Origin: Lactobacillus acidophilus
Lineage (GTDB): Bacteria; Bacillota; Bacilli; Lactobacillales; Lactobacillaceae
Length of the DNA: 64,000 bases
NCBI RefSeq assembly: GCF_034298135.1
Contig: NZ_CP139575.1
Span: forward strand, 930,001-994,000
Reading direction: 5' to 3'
The notes below the pieces were generated by a model. That model had not been told where the DNA came from and searched no databases. It saw only the letters and a program-made list of their open reading frames with translations. The translations under genes were made by a program, and so were the position numbers. Positions 1 to 9,979 of the stretch are shown piece after piece; position 1 is the stretch's first letter, and each line of letters opens with the position of its first letter.

Positions 1-16
1 CTCCTTTTTCTTCAGA

Positions 17-1399
17 TTATTTTTTTCCATGCTCTCTAGCATATTTGGCCATCTGAATACCTGCTTGTCGACCAAAAATCACAGTTTCAGCAATAGAATT
101 ACCACCAATTCGATTATTACCATGAAGTCCACCAGAAACTTCACCAGCAGCATATAAGCCCTTAATTACATTACCGTTAGTATCTAATACTTCCGTATCA
201 GTATTAATATGAATACCACCCATAGTATAGTGAATAGCCGGATGAATATGAATAGCAAAGTATGGTCCACGATCAAGTTGACGATCCATACCTGTAGTAC
301 GACCGAATTCTTTATCCTTATGATTCTCAACGGCCTTATCCCAACGTTCAACTGTTTCGTTTAAGTTATAACCATCAACACCGATTTTTTTAGCTAATTC
401 TTCTAAAGTATCACCATGTTGAACTAAACCAATTTGATCATAGAATTCAACTGCACCAAAGTGAGCACGAACACCCGAATCAAAAATTAAATATGCACCA
501 TCTTCATGTAAATTAGTAATAGCATCTGAAACAATTTTACGAGTACTTAATTCGTTAACAAAACGATCACCATTTTTATTAACTAAAATTGCACCTTCAC
601 CACGCAACCCTTCACCAATTAAGTAAACATGCGGATTGTCAGTATCTGCAGTTGGGTGAACTTGAATAAAGTTCATTTGCATTAATTGTGCACCGATTTC
701 TTTTGCAAGCTTCATTCCATCTCCAGTTGCTCCAGGTTGGTTAGTTGTTTTATAATCCACTAAATCTGGACGATACTTCTTAATAATATCCTTAGATGCA
801 CCAAATCCACCAGTTGCAAGAAGCACCGCTTTAGCTTTAATAGTTTTTACACCATCTTCTGTAGTAACTTCAACACCATTAACTTTGTTACTTTTATCTT
901 GTAATAATTTAGTTACCTTCGCACCGGTAAAAATATCAACACCTGATTTTTTTACCTGATTAGTTAAACGAGAAGTTAAATAAAAGCCTACTGGTTCCAT
1001 TGAGCCGGGACGATGGGCTCTTTTTTTGCTCATCCCTCCCGTAATGGTTAAATCTGTCAGACGCACACCATATTTCATTAGCCAACTAATTGCGATAGCT
1101 GAATGATCGACAAAATATTTAAGCATAGCACGATCATTTAATAATCCGCCACCTTTTAGGGTTTCATTATAAAAATCTTGGTTATTATCAATGATCCCTT
1201 CATCAAGTTGAACCAAAGATTCGGAGGCGTTCATTCCACTAGAAGCACGGCTAGTATTTCCACCAGTTTTTTCATTTTTTTCTAGAACAACTACATTTAA
1301 ACCTAATTCATGTGCTTGAAGTGCTGCAGTCAATCCAGTACCACCCGAACCAATTATAATTGCATCATATTTATTCTTTAATTCTTTAACGTTAGGCAT
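17..1399 (-). CDS. Flavoprotein subunit of fumarate reductase / flavocytochrome c family
   Basis: A 460-residue soluble FAD protein of the fumarate reductase/succinate dehydrogenase flavoprotein family. The N-terminal dinucleotide-binding fold is clear: GSGGTG at residues 17-22 and GGNTS near residue 46. A second FAD/substrate motif (GGLHGNNRIGGNSIAE) lies near the C-terminus. It probably reduces fumarate to succinate in the cytoplasm, using reduced flavin as an electron sink. It has no heme or FMN-binding domain, so it is the short single-domain form. The start follows the fumarase gene by 13 bases, so the two are almost certainly co-transcribed and form malate-fumarate-succinate steps. The stop codon is at 17-19, complete in the window. 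Substrate is inferred from family and neighbour; another 2-enoate could be used. Confidence 0.85.
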   Translation of the reverse strand: MPNVKELKNKYDAIIIGSGGTGLTAALQAHELGLNVVVLEKNEKTGGNTSRASSGMNASESLVQLDEGIIDNNQDFYNETLKGGGLLNDRAMLKYFVDHSAIAISWLMKYGVRLTDLTITGGMSKKRAHRPGSMEPVGFYLTSRLTNQVKKSGVDIFTGAKVTKLLQDKSNKVNGVEVTTEDGVKTIKAKAVLLATGGFGASKDIIKKYRPDLVDYKTTNQPGATGDGMKLAKEIGAQLMQMNFIQVHPTADTDNPHVYLIGEGLRGEGAILVNKNGDRFVNELSTRKIVSDAITNLHEDGAYLIFDSGVRAHFGAVEFYDQIGLVQHGDTLEELAKKIGVDGYNLNETVERWDKAVENHKDKEFGRTTGMDRQLDRGPYFAIHIHPAIHYTMGGIHINTDTEVLDTNGNVIKGLYAAGEVSGGLHGNNRIGGNSIAETVIFGRQAGIQMAKYAREHGKK

Positions 1400-1412
1400 A
1401 TTTTCTCCCTAT

Positions 1413-2816
1413 TTATTCTTCCGGATTTGACTTATCAATATTAGTCATTTTCATATAATCCATCCATTCATCATATTGTTTTTCAGTAACTTTACCACTC
1501 TTCAATGCTGCTTCTTTTAAAGTAGTACCTTCTTTATCAGCAGTTTGTGCAATTTCGGCAGCAGCATGATAACCAATATGTGGTGATAAAGCAGTAACAG
1601 TCATGAGTGAATTTTCAAGTAATTCATCCATTCTTTCTTCATTAACTGTTAAGCCATGAATCATTTTATCAGCAAATCCAATAATAGCCCCAGTCAAAAT
1701 ATCACATGAATCAAGAAATGATGCTATAAGGACAGTCTTAAATACATTCATTTCAAAGTTACCTTGACTTGAAGCAAAAGTAATTGTCGTATCATTTCCA
1801 AAAACTTTAGCAGTCGCCATAGTTACAGCCTCTGCTTGAGTTGGATTTACCTTGCCTGGCATAATACTTGAACCAGGTTCATTTGCTGGAATATTTAATT
1901 CATGATAACCAGCTCGTGGGCCTGATGCCAAGAATCTAATATCCTGAGCAATTTTAAACATATCAGCTGCCAGAGTCTTAAGAGCACCGTGAACTACATC
2001 AAGACCTGAATGATGAGCTAGCCCCCAAAACTTATTTGTCTTAACTTTAAATTCATGGCCATAGACTGCTGATAATTTATCAGCGATTTTTTCGGTCATA
2101 CCTGGTGCGGCATTCAAACCGGTACCTACTGCAGTACCACCAATAGCTAATTCATAAAGAGTTGGCTTTAATTCTTTGATGTAAGATAAATCATGCTTTA
2201 ATGCCGAAATATAGCCTGAAAGTTCTTGTCCAAAAGTTAATGGAGTAGCATCTTGCAAGTGTGTGCGTCCAACCTTGACTGTCTTCCAATACTTCTTTTC
2301 TTTGATTACTAATTCATCAATTAAATGTTGAACAGCTGGTTCCAACTTATCTAGAGCTTCAACAGCCACAATATTCATCGCTGTTGGAAAAGTATCGTTC
2401 GAAGATTGCCCACGATTTACATCATCATTAGGTAAAATATTCAAACCTGAGTGCAATTTATTAGCTAAGTTAGCAACTACTTCGTTAACATTCATATTGC
2501 TTTGTGTACCTGAACCCGTCTGTAACACGTGAAGTGGAAAATCTTTTCTTAAGTCTTCATCACTTAACGCCAAAAGATGATCAATTGCGTCTTCGATTGC
2601 TTCACCTTTTTCCTTTGGTTCATCCCCTACTTCAACATTTGATTCGGCAGCTGCTTTTTTCAAATGTAAGAAAGCACGAATAATTTGCAATGGCATCAAT
2701 TCACCACTTGGGAAGTTATTACGACTTCTTTCTGTTTGGGGTCCCCATAATGCGCCTTTAGGGATTTTTACTGGTCCAATAGTATCACTTTCAATACGAT
2801 ATTCTTCTTCACTCAT
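1413..2816 (-). CDS. fumC: Class II fumarate hydratase
   Basis: A 467-residue class II fumarase (iron-independent), interconverting malate and fumarate. The superfamily signature GSSIMPGKVNP is present about two thirds along, with the TGSGTQSNMNVNEV and GRTHLQDATPLTFGQE segments that build the shared active site of the tetramer. Length is normal for the family. A good Shine-Dalgarno (AGGAGG) precedes the ATG at 2816, and a TTGAAA/TATGAT promoter lies upstream. It is the first gene of a two-gene operon with the flavoprotein at 17-1399. Lactobacilli of this type lack a full TCA cycle, so the pair probably serves a reductive branch ending in succinate. Confidence 0.95.
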   Translation of the reverse strand: MSEEEYRIESDTIGPVKIPKGALWGPQTERSRNNFPSGELMPLQIIRAFLHLKKAAAESNVEVGDEPKEKGEAIEDAIDHLLALSDEDLRKDFPLHVLQTGSGTQSNMNVNEVVANLANKLHSGLNILPNDDVNRGQSSNDTFPTAMNIVAVEALDKLEPAVQHLIDELVIKEKKYWKTVKVGRTHLQDATPLTFGQELSGYISALKHDLSYIKELKPTLYELAIGGTAVGTGLNAAPGMTEKIADKLSAVYGHEFKVKTNKFWGLAHHSGLDVVHGALKTLAADMFKIAQDIRFLASGPRAGYHELNIPANEPGSSIMPGKVNPTQAEAVTMATAKVFGNDTTITFASSQGNFEMNVFKTVLIASFLDSCDILTGAIIGFADKMIHGLTVNEERMDELLENSLMTVTALSPHIGYHAAAEIAQTADKEGTTLKEAALKSGKVTEKQYDEWMDYMKMTNIDKSNPEE

Positions 2817-2871
2817 AATTTTTCCTCCTTATATCTGAACATAAGGTTATCGTTAATAATTAATCACTTTT

Positions 2872-2900
2872 ATCATACCTGTAAAGGTTTTCTTTTTCAA
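2872..2900 (-). promoter_or_regulatory. Promoter of the fumC operon
   Basis: On the minus strand TTGAAA and TATGAT are separated by 17 bases, about 55 bases upstream of the fumC start. This is a good match to a housekeeping sigma-A promoter, read by eye. Confidence 0.55.
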
Positions 2901-2970
2901 TTAGAGATATACACCGATGTCCACAATTCATATCTTTAAATTCTATCAAAATTATGATCAATACAAAGTA

Positions 2971-3012
2971 AAAAATGCTAAGTCTATAAAAAATATAAGA
3001 CTTAGCATTTTT
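2971..3012 (-). terminator. Terminator after metI
   Basis: A 15-bp inverted repeat (AAAAATGCTAAGTCT and its complement) ends in a T run on the minus strand just after metI. It closes the methionine transporter operon. Confidence 0.75.
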
Positions 3013-3015
3013 AAT

Positions 3016-3717
3016 TTATCTTGATTGATGATTTAATTTTTTAGCAAAGAAATCACCAATAATTTGAACAATAAAGATCAAAATAATTACTAATATAGTA
3101 GCTACTAATGTAACATCATTGTTGAATCTATTGTAGCCGTATGATATAGCCGTATTACCTAAACCACCAGCGCCAACTGCCCCAGCCATTGCAGTTAAAC
3201 CAATTAAACTAATAATTGTTACAGTAGAAACACGAATTAATTCAGAACGTGATTCCCTTAAATATACATCAAAAATAATGTCACGAGTCGTTGCACCTAG
3301 ACTTTCAGCCGCTTCTACTTTACCAGGATCAACACTTTCAAGAGCAACTTGAACCTGACGAGCATAAAATGGAAAAACACCTAAAGTCAATGGGACAAGT
3401 GCGGCTTTCATTCCAATCTGAGTACCAACAATTTTTTGCGTAACCGGTGCTACAAAAGCAAGTAAGATAATAAAAGGAATGGCTCTAAAAATTGAAACTA
3501 ATTTATCTGAAAGATTGTACCAAAATTTATTTGGACGAATTCCATCATCTTTAGTTAAAACAAGAATAATACCAAAAATAATTCCTAAAATTCCACCAAA
3601 GATTGCGGACCAAAAAGTCATAAATAAAGTTTGAAAAATACTAGTCCCCCAGCCAGCATCTCCCCCCCAGCCTAATTGAACAACATTTGGTAAGTATTTA
3701 TCTAAAAAGCTAATCAT
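3016..3717 (-). CDS. metI: Methionine ABC transporter permease
   Basis: Integral membrane permease of the methionine uptake (MUT) ABC family. About five hydrophobic segments are visible, and the permease EAA-type loop reads [17 protein letters not shown] near residue 140, the contact site for the MetN ATPase. I place the start at the internal ATG at 3717, giving [10 protein letters not shown] and 233 residues, because GGGGA lies just upstream and this overlaps the end of metN by eight bases, typical of translational coupling. An upstream in-frame ATG at 3735 would add six residues. It is the last gene of metQ-metN-metI. Its partner metN is frameshifted in this sequence, so the transporter may not work unless that is an error. 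Confidence 0.88.
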   Translation of the reverse strand: MISFLDKYLPNVVQLGWGGDAGWGTSIFQTLFMTFWSAIFGGILGIIFGIILVLTKDDGIRPNKFWYNLSDKLVSIFRAIPFIILLAFVAPVTQKIVGTQIGMKAALVPLTLGVFPFYARQVQVALESVDPGKVEAAESLGATTRDIIFDVYLRESRSELIRVSTVTIISLIGLTAMAGAVGAGGLGNTAISYGYNRFNNDVTLVATILVIILIFIVQIIGDFFAKKLNHQSR

Positions 3718-4770
3718 AAATATTCCCCTTTTCATCTAAGCGAGTCAATGTAACATCCTGTTTTTGTAAAAATTCTTTAGCTTGTTTTTGTTTTTCTTGA
3801 TCCCCTTTAATAAGTACTACCAAAGTACCAATTGGTTCATCATTTAATAGTTCAACGTTGCCATAAAGCATGCTGACTTCAACACCAATTTCTTTGTATA
3901 GCTCAATAATAATAGACTTAGCTACATTATTTACGCTATATACTAACTGGTAAATAGATTCATTTTTACTTAATTTATCTAGATGTAGTGAATTCAAAGT
4001 TGAAATAGCTTCAAGTGATCCTCCAACAAATTTCTTGGTTAATTCTTGCTTTGGGTGTAAGAATACTTGACGAAGCGAGCCCTTTTCAATTACTTGTCCA
4101 TGTTCCATTACGGCTACTTTAGTAGCAATCTTTTTTACTGCATCCATTTCGTGAGTAATCAAAATAACTGTTAAATTAAACTGCTTATTCAATCTCTTCA
4201 ACAAGTCCAAAATTTGTTGAGTATTTTGAGGATCCAAAGCACTAGTTGCTTCATCGGAAATTAAAATATCTGGATTATTGGCAAGCGCACGAGCAATTGC
4301 CACTCTTTGTTTTTGACCACCTGATAGTTCTGAAGGATAAAAGTTGGCCTTTTCTTTTAAATCAACCAATTCAAGTAATTCAAGTGATTTCTTTTCTAAT
4401 TCATCATCGCTTAGCTTTTCATGTTTTAAGGCAAAAGCAACGTTTTCTAAAACCGTAGTTTCATTTAACAAGTTAAAACCTTGAAAAATCATTCCAATAT
4501 TTCTTCTTTTTAATTGTAATTCTTTATTGGAAATAACTTGTTTTCCATCCTTAACAAACTGTGTACCATCAACTTCAATGTCACCTGCACTAGGTTTTTG
4601 CAATAAATTAATAGTTCTAACTAATGTTGACTTACCTGCTCCTGAAAAGCCAACTATGCCATAGATATCACCTTTTTCAATTGATAGTGAAACACTATTT
4701 ACTGCCTTAACAAGTTTTCCTTTTTTTGCGGAAAATCCACATCAACATTTTTCAACTCAATAATACTCAT
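3710..4770 (-). pseudogene. metN: Methionine ABC transporter ATPase, frameshifted
   Basis: ATP-binding subunit of the methionine importer. The natural start is the ATG at 4770, giving [17 protein letters not shown]. Reading then breaks at a run of seven A (4721-4727, T on the plus strand), where eight are needed. This frame stops at codon 24, and the rest of the protein is in the next frame. The second frame contains Walker A (GFSGAGKST, before the ATG at 4603), the signature LSGGQKQR, Walker B ILISDEA and a C-terminal NIL ligand-sensing domain. With one base restored it would be about 353 residues, the usual MetN length. An internal start at 4603 would lack Walker A and be inactive. Either a sequencing error or a slippage mutation is possible; the second frame shows no further decay. 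Confidence 0.85.
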
Positions 4771-4784
4771 TTATTGCTCCCCCT

Positions 4785-5639
4785 TTACTTAAGCTTAACA
4801 TCCCAAGCAGAAATTTGAGATGTACCATAAAATTTTTGGTATAACTTCTTAGTTGCAGCAGTCTGGTAGGCCTTAACTACATCCTGATAGATTTTCTTAT
4901 CTTGATTGCCCTTTTTAACTGCTAAAATATTAATCCATTGTTCAGAATCCTTATTAACTGGTTCCACATAAACAGTTTGCTTATCGATTAAACCAGCGGG
5001 TCCTGCATAGTTATTATTAACAACAGACGCATCGACTGAGTTTAAAACACGTCCAGTTTGTTCAGCACCAATTTCCTTAATCTTTAAATCATTTGGATTA
5101 GAAGCAATATCAGCTACCGTAACAAGTGTTTTACCCTTCTTTAATTTAATTAAACCTGCATTCTTTAAAACAAATAAAGCTCTGGATTCATTAGTTGCAT
5201 CATTTGGTACAGCAACGGTTGCCCCATTTGGCAAATCACTTAATTTATGATATTTCTTTGAATAAATTCTAATTGGTGCAATATATGTTTTACCAATCGC
5301 TACAACACCACCATTATTGGCTTTATTCCAATCATTTAAAAATGCATAATGTTGAAAAGCATTCATATCAATGTCGCCGGATTTTAAAGCCTTATTAGGT
5401 TGATTATAATCAGTAAAATTTTTAGTTTTAATAATTACACCATATTTCTTTTTGGCTGTTTTAGCAACGCTCTTCCAAATAGCTTCTTCTTGTTTACTTT
5501 CGCCAACAATTCCAACAGTTACAGTCTTGTTTGGTACTTGACTAGGTATTCCCGGACCAAAACTAAACCAGCCGGCAATAATAATTAAAATTCCAATAAT
5601 TGTCCAGATGATCGTATTTCTCCGTCTACGCTTTCTCAT
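4785..5639 (-). CDS. metQ: Methionine-binding protein of the ABC transporter (NlpA/MetQ family)
   Basis: Extracellular substrate-binding protein of the NlpA family. Family segments include VGIVGESKQE at the mature N-terminus, SGDIDMNAFQHYAFLNDW, the PNDATNESRALFVL block and NNNYAG, which contact the ligand. I choose the ATG at 5639 (MRKRRRRNT), which has AGGAGTGGAG upstream; the longer reading from 5687 would start inside the T-box terminator. The N-terminus is Arg-rich followed by about 18 hydrophobic residues with no lipobox cysteine. Unlike classical MetQ lipoproteins this one seems held by an uncleaved membrane anchor, or is cleaved by another route. It is the first gene of the operon and is controlled by the T-box leader. 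Confidence 0.88.
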   Translation of the reverse strand: MRKRRRRNTIIWTIIGILIIIAGWFSFGPGIPSQVPNKTVTVGIVGESKQEEAIWKSVAKTAKKKYGVIIKTKNFTDYNQPNKALKSGDIDMNAFQHYAFLNDWNKANNGGVVAIGKTYIAPIRIYSKKYHKLSDLPNGATVAVPNDATNESRALFVLKNAGLIKLKKGKTLVTVADIASNPNDLKIKEIGAEQTGRVLNSVDASVVNNNYAGPAGLIDKQTVYVEPVNKDSEQWINILAVKKGNQDKKIYQDVVKAYQTAATKKLYQKFYGTSQISAWDVKLK

Positions 5640-5673
5640 AAGAACTCCACTCCTAATCTTTTTAATGAAAATA

Positions 5674-5915
5674 AAAAGAGCATTCATCCAAAAGGACGAA
5701 TGCTCGCGTTACCACCTTTAATTCATTTATCACTTACGTAATAAACCTCATTAGCTATCAAATAATAGCCTGCATTGTTAACGGATACAACTCCGCTGAT
5801 AGCTAAATGTCACCATCAGTCATCGTTCCAAGCCCATATTCACCAGGTTTTATTTGCTAACTTTCACCACAACGTTAGCTCTCTTTAAAAATAAAATTCT
5901 CGCTACTCAGCTCTT
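5674..5915 (-). promoter_or_regulatory. T-box riboswitch leader, probable Met specifier
   Basis: Read on the minus strand, the leader of metQ carries the conserved T-box AAAGGTGGTAACGCG (5705-5725). This is followed directly by a strong terminator hairpin (GAGCATTCGTCC and complement, 5674-5705) with a T run. Upstream, a stem I with an AG-type motif and a specifier region reading GAATATGGGC is seen. The AUG at 5837-5835 is the likely specifier, matching uncharged tRNA-Met. Uncharged tRNA would stabilise the antiterminator and switch on methionine uptake. The class is clear from sequence; the exact specifier codon is an inference from alignment by eye. Confidence 0.88.
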
Positions 5916-6010
5916 CAAGATGTTTAGTTATAATTTGTTATAAATAAGTTATCATCATTTTTTAATCTAGTCAACACATTTTTTAATTTTTACTACTATT
6001 ATCTTATTTC

Positions 6011-8431
6011 TTAATTACTTGGACTTTTACGTCCTCGTTGATAAGCCTCACGCAGATCACCAAAAGTCATATTCTTTCCTTTTTGATCAAAAATAATTAA
6101 TACCTCACGCACACCATCCAAAATTCTAGATAGCCAACGAAAAATAGTAGTTGCGGCACAGAATAATACAATCAAAATAAAGATTGCTTTATCTGAAATC
6201 ATCGTTAGTGAGAATAGATCATGCAAGAAAATAATTGCTAAAATTAAACCCAAAAATGAACCCAACATTACTAGTAATCTAAATTTATTAAGTGGAGCTG
6301 AAATATGATATAAAACCATTGCACCTACTGCAACTAAAAGTAAAGTAGCAGTGGTACCTACATCGTTGTGATCAAGTGAAATATATCCACCAGCTATAAC
6401 CAAAATACTTACTGCAAGCATATCAGTTACACCACCTGGTATTGCACGAGATAAGACGTTAGGAATAAATTGCCCACGAATGCGATTATGATTACTTTCT
6501 AAAGCCAATAGAAATGAAGGCAGGCCAATCGTAAATGCAGAAATTAATGTAATTTGTGATGGTTGTAACGGATAATTAATAATCATTATTAACGAGAAAA
6601 TCGCCATTAAAAATGAAAAAATATTTTTTACTAAAAACAAGCTAGCTGATCGTTGAATATTGTTAACTACTTGTCTACCTTCATTTACCACATCAGGCAT
6701 TTTAGCAAAATTAGAATCTAATAAAACAACTTGTGAAGCTTGAACTGCAGCACTATTTCCTGACGCCATCGCAATTGAACAATCCGCTTTTTTCATTGCC
6801 AAAATATCATTAACACCATCGCCAGTCATAGCAACAGTATTACCTAAATTCTGTAATGCCTTCACAAATTTTCTTTTTTGTTCCGGTTTTACTCGACCAA
6901 AAACATTATAATTTTTAACTGCTTCTTCATATCCATCTTCTTCAATTTTTTGAGCATCAATATACTTTTCAGCATTTTTGATACCTGCTTGTTGAGCAAC
7001 TCTAGAAACAGTAACCGGATTATCCCCAGAAATAACCTTAATCTCTACTCCCTGTTTAGCAAAATATTCAAAAGTAGATTTAGCTTCTTTTCTAATTGGA
7101 TTGGCTAGTAAAATATATCCATAGACTTCAACGTCTTTAGTTAACTTAGAATCATCTTCTGTTAAAACATCCGGATAATTTGCCACAATTAGCACACGAT
7201 AACCTGTTGAAGCATATTGTTCAAATTCATCTTTATATTGATCAAACTGATCACGTAAAACCATTTCTGGTGCACCAATTAAAATTGTATGATCATTGAA
7301 GATTACACCACTATATTTATTTACTGATGTGAATGGCAAAATACTGCTAGCTTTCTTACCAGTATTATTGGCAAAAAAGTTCTTTATTGCCTTCATAGTA
7401 GCATTATCAGGCGGCATGTTTTTAGCAAAATCACCAATAATTTGATCTAAATTATTAGCTTTAAAACTCTTAGAACTGACCGTCTTTTCTACACTCATCT
7501 TAGGTTCTGTAATAGTACCAGTTTTATCAACGCAAAGCACATTCACGCGTGCCAGGGTTTCAACACTTTTCATATCATGAAGCATAACTTCTTTGCGCGC
7601 TAATCTAACAGCAGATAATGCCAAAGCAATAGTAGTTAATAGATACAACCCTTCTGGAATCATTCCTATAATTGCGGCTTCCATAGAAACAATACTGCGA
7701 TATAGCGACATGCGATTGACAAAATAACTCATTGAAAATAGAGCTATCCCTAGTGGGATAATGATAATACCTACCCATTTTATCAATTTATTAATTGAGC
7801 GCACCATCTCAGACTGTTCGCTACTACCCATTGCTTTTGCTTTAATGGTTAATTTGGAAATATAACTATTCTTACCAACTTCTTCCAGCTGCATATAGGC
7901 TGAACCCGAAACAACGAATGAGCCTGACATCAGTTCATCACCAACATCTTTAGAAATTTCATCTGCCTCACCTGTGAGTAGCGATTCATTAACACGAATA
8001 TTTCCTTTAACCACTTGTCCATCTGCTGGAATCTGATCGCCTGTTTTTAATAAAACAATATCGCCTTTAACTAACTCTTCTATTGGTACTTGTACTTCTT
8101 TTCCATCTCGCAAAGCCCCAATATCTGTAGCATTCATTACGTTTAACTTGTTCAATATTTTTTTAGCACGAATTTCTTGCACAATTCCAATTACAGTATT
8201 TAAAACAATGACTGGCAAAAAAGTTAAATCCTTATATGCGCCAACAAAAATCAAAAGTAATGATAGTACTAAGAAAATCAAGTTAAAGTAAGTAAATAAA
8301 TTTTCTGCAATAATTTGTTTATTTGTTTTAAATTGATCATCAACGGCCTTATTAATTTCACCAGCTTCAATTTTTTGCTTAACTTGTGCAGCTGTCAGGC
8401 CCGTATTTAAATTTGTTTTTTCTTCATTCAT
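6011..8431 (-). CDS. Cation-transporting P-type ATPase (Ca-type, CtpE-like)
   Basis: An 806-residue P-type ATPase. Visible in order: N-terminal cytoplasmic stretch, two membrane helices, actuator domain with TGEAD (usual TGES), helices with the ion-site motif PEGL in the fourth, the phosphorylation motif DKTGT near residue 300, the nucleotide domain, and the hinge TGDGVND. Six more hydrophobic helices follow. PEGL in helix 4 is the pattern of calcium-type pumps, and the short C-terminal region resembles the CtpE subgroup, so calcium export across the cell membrane is the best guess; magnesium or another divalent ion is possible. No N-terminal heavy-metal CxxC motif is present, arguing against Cu or Cd. 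The gene stands alone between the T-box leader and the thyA-folA terminator. Confidence 0.85.
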   Translation of the reverse strand: MNEEKTNLNTGLTAAQVKQKIEAGEINKAVDDQFKTNKQIIAENLFTYFNLIFLVLSLLLIFVGAYKDLTFLPVIVLNTVIGIVQEIRAKKILNKLNVMNATDIGALRDGKEVQVPIEELVKGDIVLLKTGDQIPADGQVVKGNIRVNESLLTGEADEISKDVGDELMSGSFVVSGSAYMQLEEVGKNSYISKLTIKAKAMGSSEQSEMVRSINKLIKWVGIIIIPLGIALFSMSYFVNRMSLYRSIVSMEAAIIGMIPEGLYLLTTIALALSAVRLARKEVMLHDMKSVETLARVNVLCVDKTGTITEPKMSVEKTVSSKSFKANNLDQIIGDFAKNMPPDNATMKAIKNFFANNTGKKASSILPFTSVNKYSGVIFNDHTILIGAPEMVLRDQFDQYKDEFEQYASTGYRVLIVANYPDVLTEDDSKLTKDVEVYGYILLANPIRKEAKSTFEYFAKQGVEIKVISGDNPVTVSRVAQQAGIKNAEKYIDAQKIEEDGYEEAVKNYNVFGRVKPEQKRKFVKALQNLGNTVAMTGDGVNDILAMKKADCSIAMASGNSAAVQASQVVLLDSNFAKMPDVVNEGRQVVNNIQRSASLFLVKNIFSFLMAIFSLIMIINYPLQPSQITLISAFTIGLPSFLLALESNHNRIRGQFIPNVLSRAIPGGVTDMLAVSILVIAGGYISLDHNDVGTTATLLLVAVGAMVLYHISAPLNKFRLLVMLGSFLGLILAIIFLHDLFSLTMISDKAIFILIVLFCAATTIFRWLSRILDGVREVLIIFDQKGKNMTFGDLREAYQRGRKSPSN

Positions 8432-8481
8432 ATATTATTACCTAAGAAACTTAATATTTATTAATATTATACCTAAGATTC

Positions 8482-8510
8482 AAAAAAGCTCGCAAATTGC
8501 GGGCTTTTTT
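8482..8510 (-). terminator. Terminator after folA
   Basis: GCCCGCAATTTGCGAGC with a T run on the minus strand, starting right at the folA stop. The stem is 7-8 bp with one G-U pair. Confidence 0.7.
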
Positions 8511-9013
8511 TACTTTAATTTATAAGTTAAAAAAGTATATGGATACTTATTTTTCTCATCCGGCTCATAATGCTTCTTAGCTACTAAATTAAAACGGCTA
8601 TAATCAATTTCAGGCATTTTAGTATCTGCTTCAAAAATCGCATCTATCTCCGTTTTTTCTAATACTTCTACTTGGTCCATTAAAGCGTTAAAAATCGACA
8701 CTCCACCAATTGCACACATCCGCTCATCTTGATGTTCTGCCACAAAATTATGTAAATCTTCAACTGTGGGTAAAATAGTCACTTGATCATTATTTTGATA
8801 TTTATTTTTTAGCTCTTCATTATGAGTTAAAACAATATGTTTTCTTTTAGGTAACAAATTAGGAAAACTTTCAAATGTTTTTCTTCCCATAATTATTGGA
8901 TGATTAATTGTTACTTCTTTAAAATGCTTCATATCAGCCGGCAAATACCATGGTAAATGTCCATTCAAGCCAATATTTTTTTCTTTATCTTCTGCCCAAA
9001 CATATTCAATCAT
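8510..9013 (-). CDS. folA: Dihydrofolate reductase
   Basis: A 167-residue cytoplasmic dihydrofolate reductase, NADPH-dependent, regenerating tetrahydrofolate for thymidylate and purine synthesis. Family marks: WAEDKEKNIGLNGHLPWYLPAD at the N-terminus with the substrate-binding Asp/Trp region, GRKTFESFP for the NADPH site, and CAIGGVSIF for the pyrophosphate loop. Length is standard. It follows thyA by nine bases, so the pair is one transcript and the two enzymes work in one cycle: ThyA oxidises methylene-tetrahydrofolate to dihydrofolate and FolA reduces it again. This is the chromosomal trimethoprim target; nothing suggests a resistant variant from sequence alone. Confidence 0.95.
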   Translation of the reverse strand: MIEYVWAEDKEKNIGLNGHLPWYLPADMKHFKEVTINHPIIMGRKTFESFPNLLPKRKHIVLTHNEELKNKYQNNDQVTILPTVEDLHNFVAEHQDERMCAIGGVSIFNALMDQVEVLEKTEIDAIFEADTKMPEIDYSRFNLVAKKHYEPDEKNKYPYTFLTYKLK

Positions 9014-9022
9014 TACTTCACC

Positions 9023-9979
9023 TTAAACAGCAACTGGCGCCTTAATTGTGCCATGATGCTTATAATCCACTAACTTAATATCTTGCATATCAAAATCTTC
9101 AATATGTTTTTTTTCAGGATTAAGCCATAACTGTGGAGATTCATATGGCTTGCGACTAAGCATTTCCTTCACTTGACTAAAGTGGTTACTATAAATATGA
9201 GCATCCCCCAATGTATGAATAAATTCACCCACTTGCAGACCAGTTTCTCTGGCAATCATATTTAATAAAAGTGCATATGATGCAATATTAAATGGCACGC
9301 CTAAAAACATATCTCCACTACGCTGATAAAGCTGAACGCTAATTTTTCCATCTACCACATAAAATTGGAACATAACATGACACGGAGGAAGAGCACTAGT
9401 TGGTACATCTTCTGGATTCCAGGCTGTTACAATCATCCTGCGTGAATCTGGATTATTTTTAATTTGTTCAATTACATTTTCAATTTGATCAATAAAGCTA
9501 CCATCTCGCTTTTGCCAATGGCGCCATTGTGCACCATAAACGTCGCCTAAATTACCATATTTTTTGGCGAAGTTCTCATCATCAAGGATACGTCGATCAA
9601 ATTTTTTTAATTCAGCTTGATAAATTTTATTAAATTCCGGATCACTTTGACTTCGTAAACCAAAATCAGTCATATCAGGACCAGTATATTCATCACTGTT
9701 AACCCAATTTTTAAATGCCCACTCATCCCAAATATGATTTTTATGTTCTAATAAAAAACGAATATTAGTGTCCCCTCGTAAGAACCATAGGAGTTCACTT
9801 TTAATTAAACCGAATGGAACCTTTTTAGTGGTTAAAATTGGAAACCCTTTTGATAAGTCAAAGCGCATTTGAGCACCAAAATAACTCCTAGTTCCAGTTC
9901 CTGTACGATCATTTTTATCATGACCTTCAATCATAATTTTATTAATCAAATCTAAATATGGTTGTTCAAGAATTGCCAT
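9023..9979 (-). CDS. thyA: Thymidylate synthase
   Basis: A 318-residue ThyA-type thymidylate synthase that methylates dUMP to dTMP with 5,10-methylene-tetrahydrofolate. The catalytic cysteine is in [13 protein letters not shown], preceded by the conserved [13 protein letters not shown] arginines that bind phosphate. The cofactor/dUMP segments [18 protein letters not shown] and [10 protein letters not shown] are intact. It has the usual insertion of lactobacillal ThyA (about residues 90-140), which explains the length over the 264-residue E. coli type. It leads a two-gene operon with folA; a Shine-Dalgarno (AAAGGGTGAG) precedes the ATG. Confidence 0.96.
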   Translation of the reverse strand: MAILEQPYLDLINKIMIEGHDKNDRTGTGTRSYFGAQMRFDLSKGFPILTTKKVPFGLIKSELLWFLRGDTNIRFLLEHKNHIWDEWAFKNWVNSDEYTGPDMTDFGLRSQSDPEFNKIYQAELKKFDRRILDDENFAKKYGNLGDVYGAQWRHWQKRDGSFIDQIENVIEQIKNNPDSRRMIVTAWNPEDVPTSALPPCHVMFQFYVVDGKISVQLYQRSGDMFLGVPFNIASYALLLNMIARETGLQVGEFIHTLGDAHIYSNHFSQVKEMLSRKPYESPQLWLNPEKKHIEDFDMQDIKLVDYKHHGTIKAPVAV

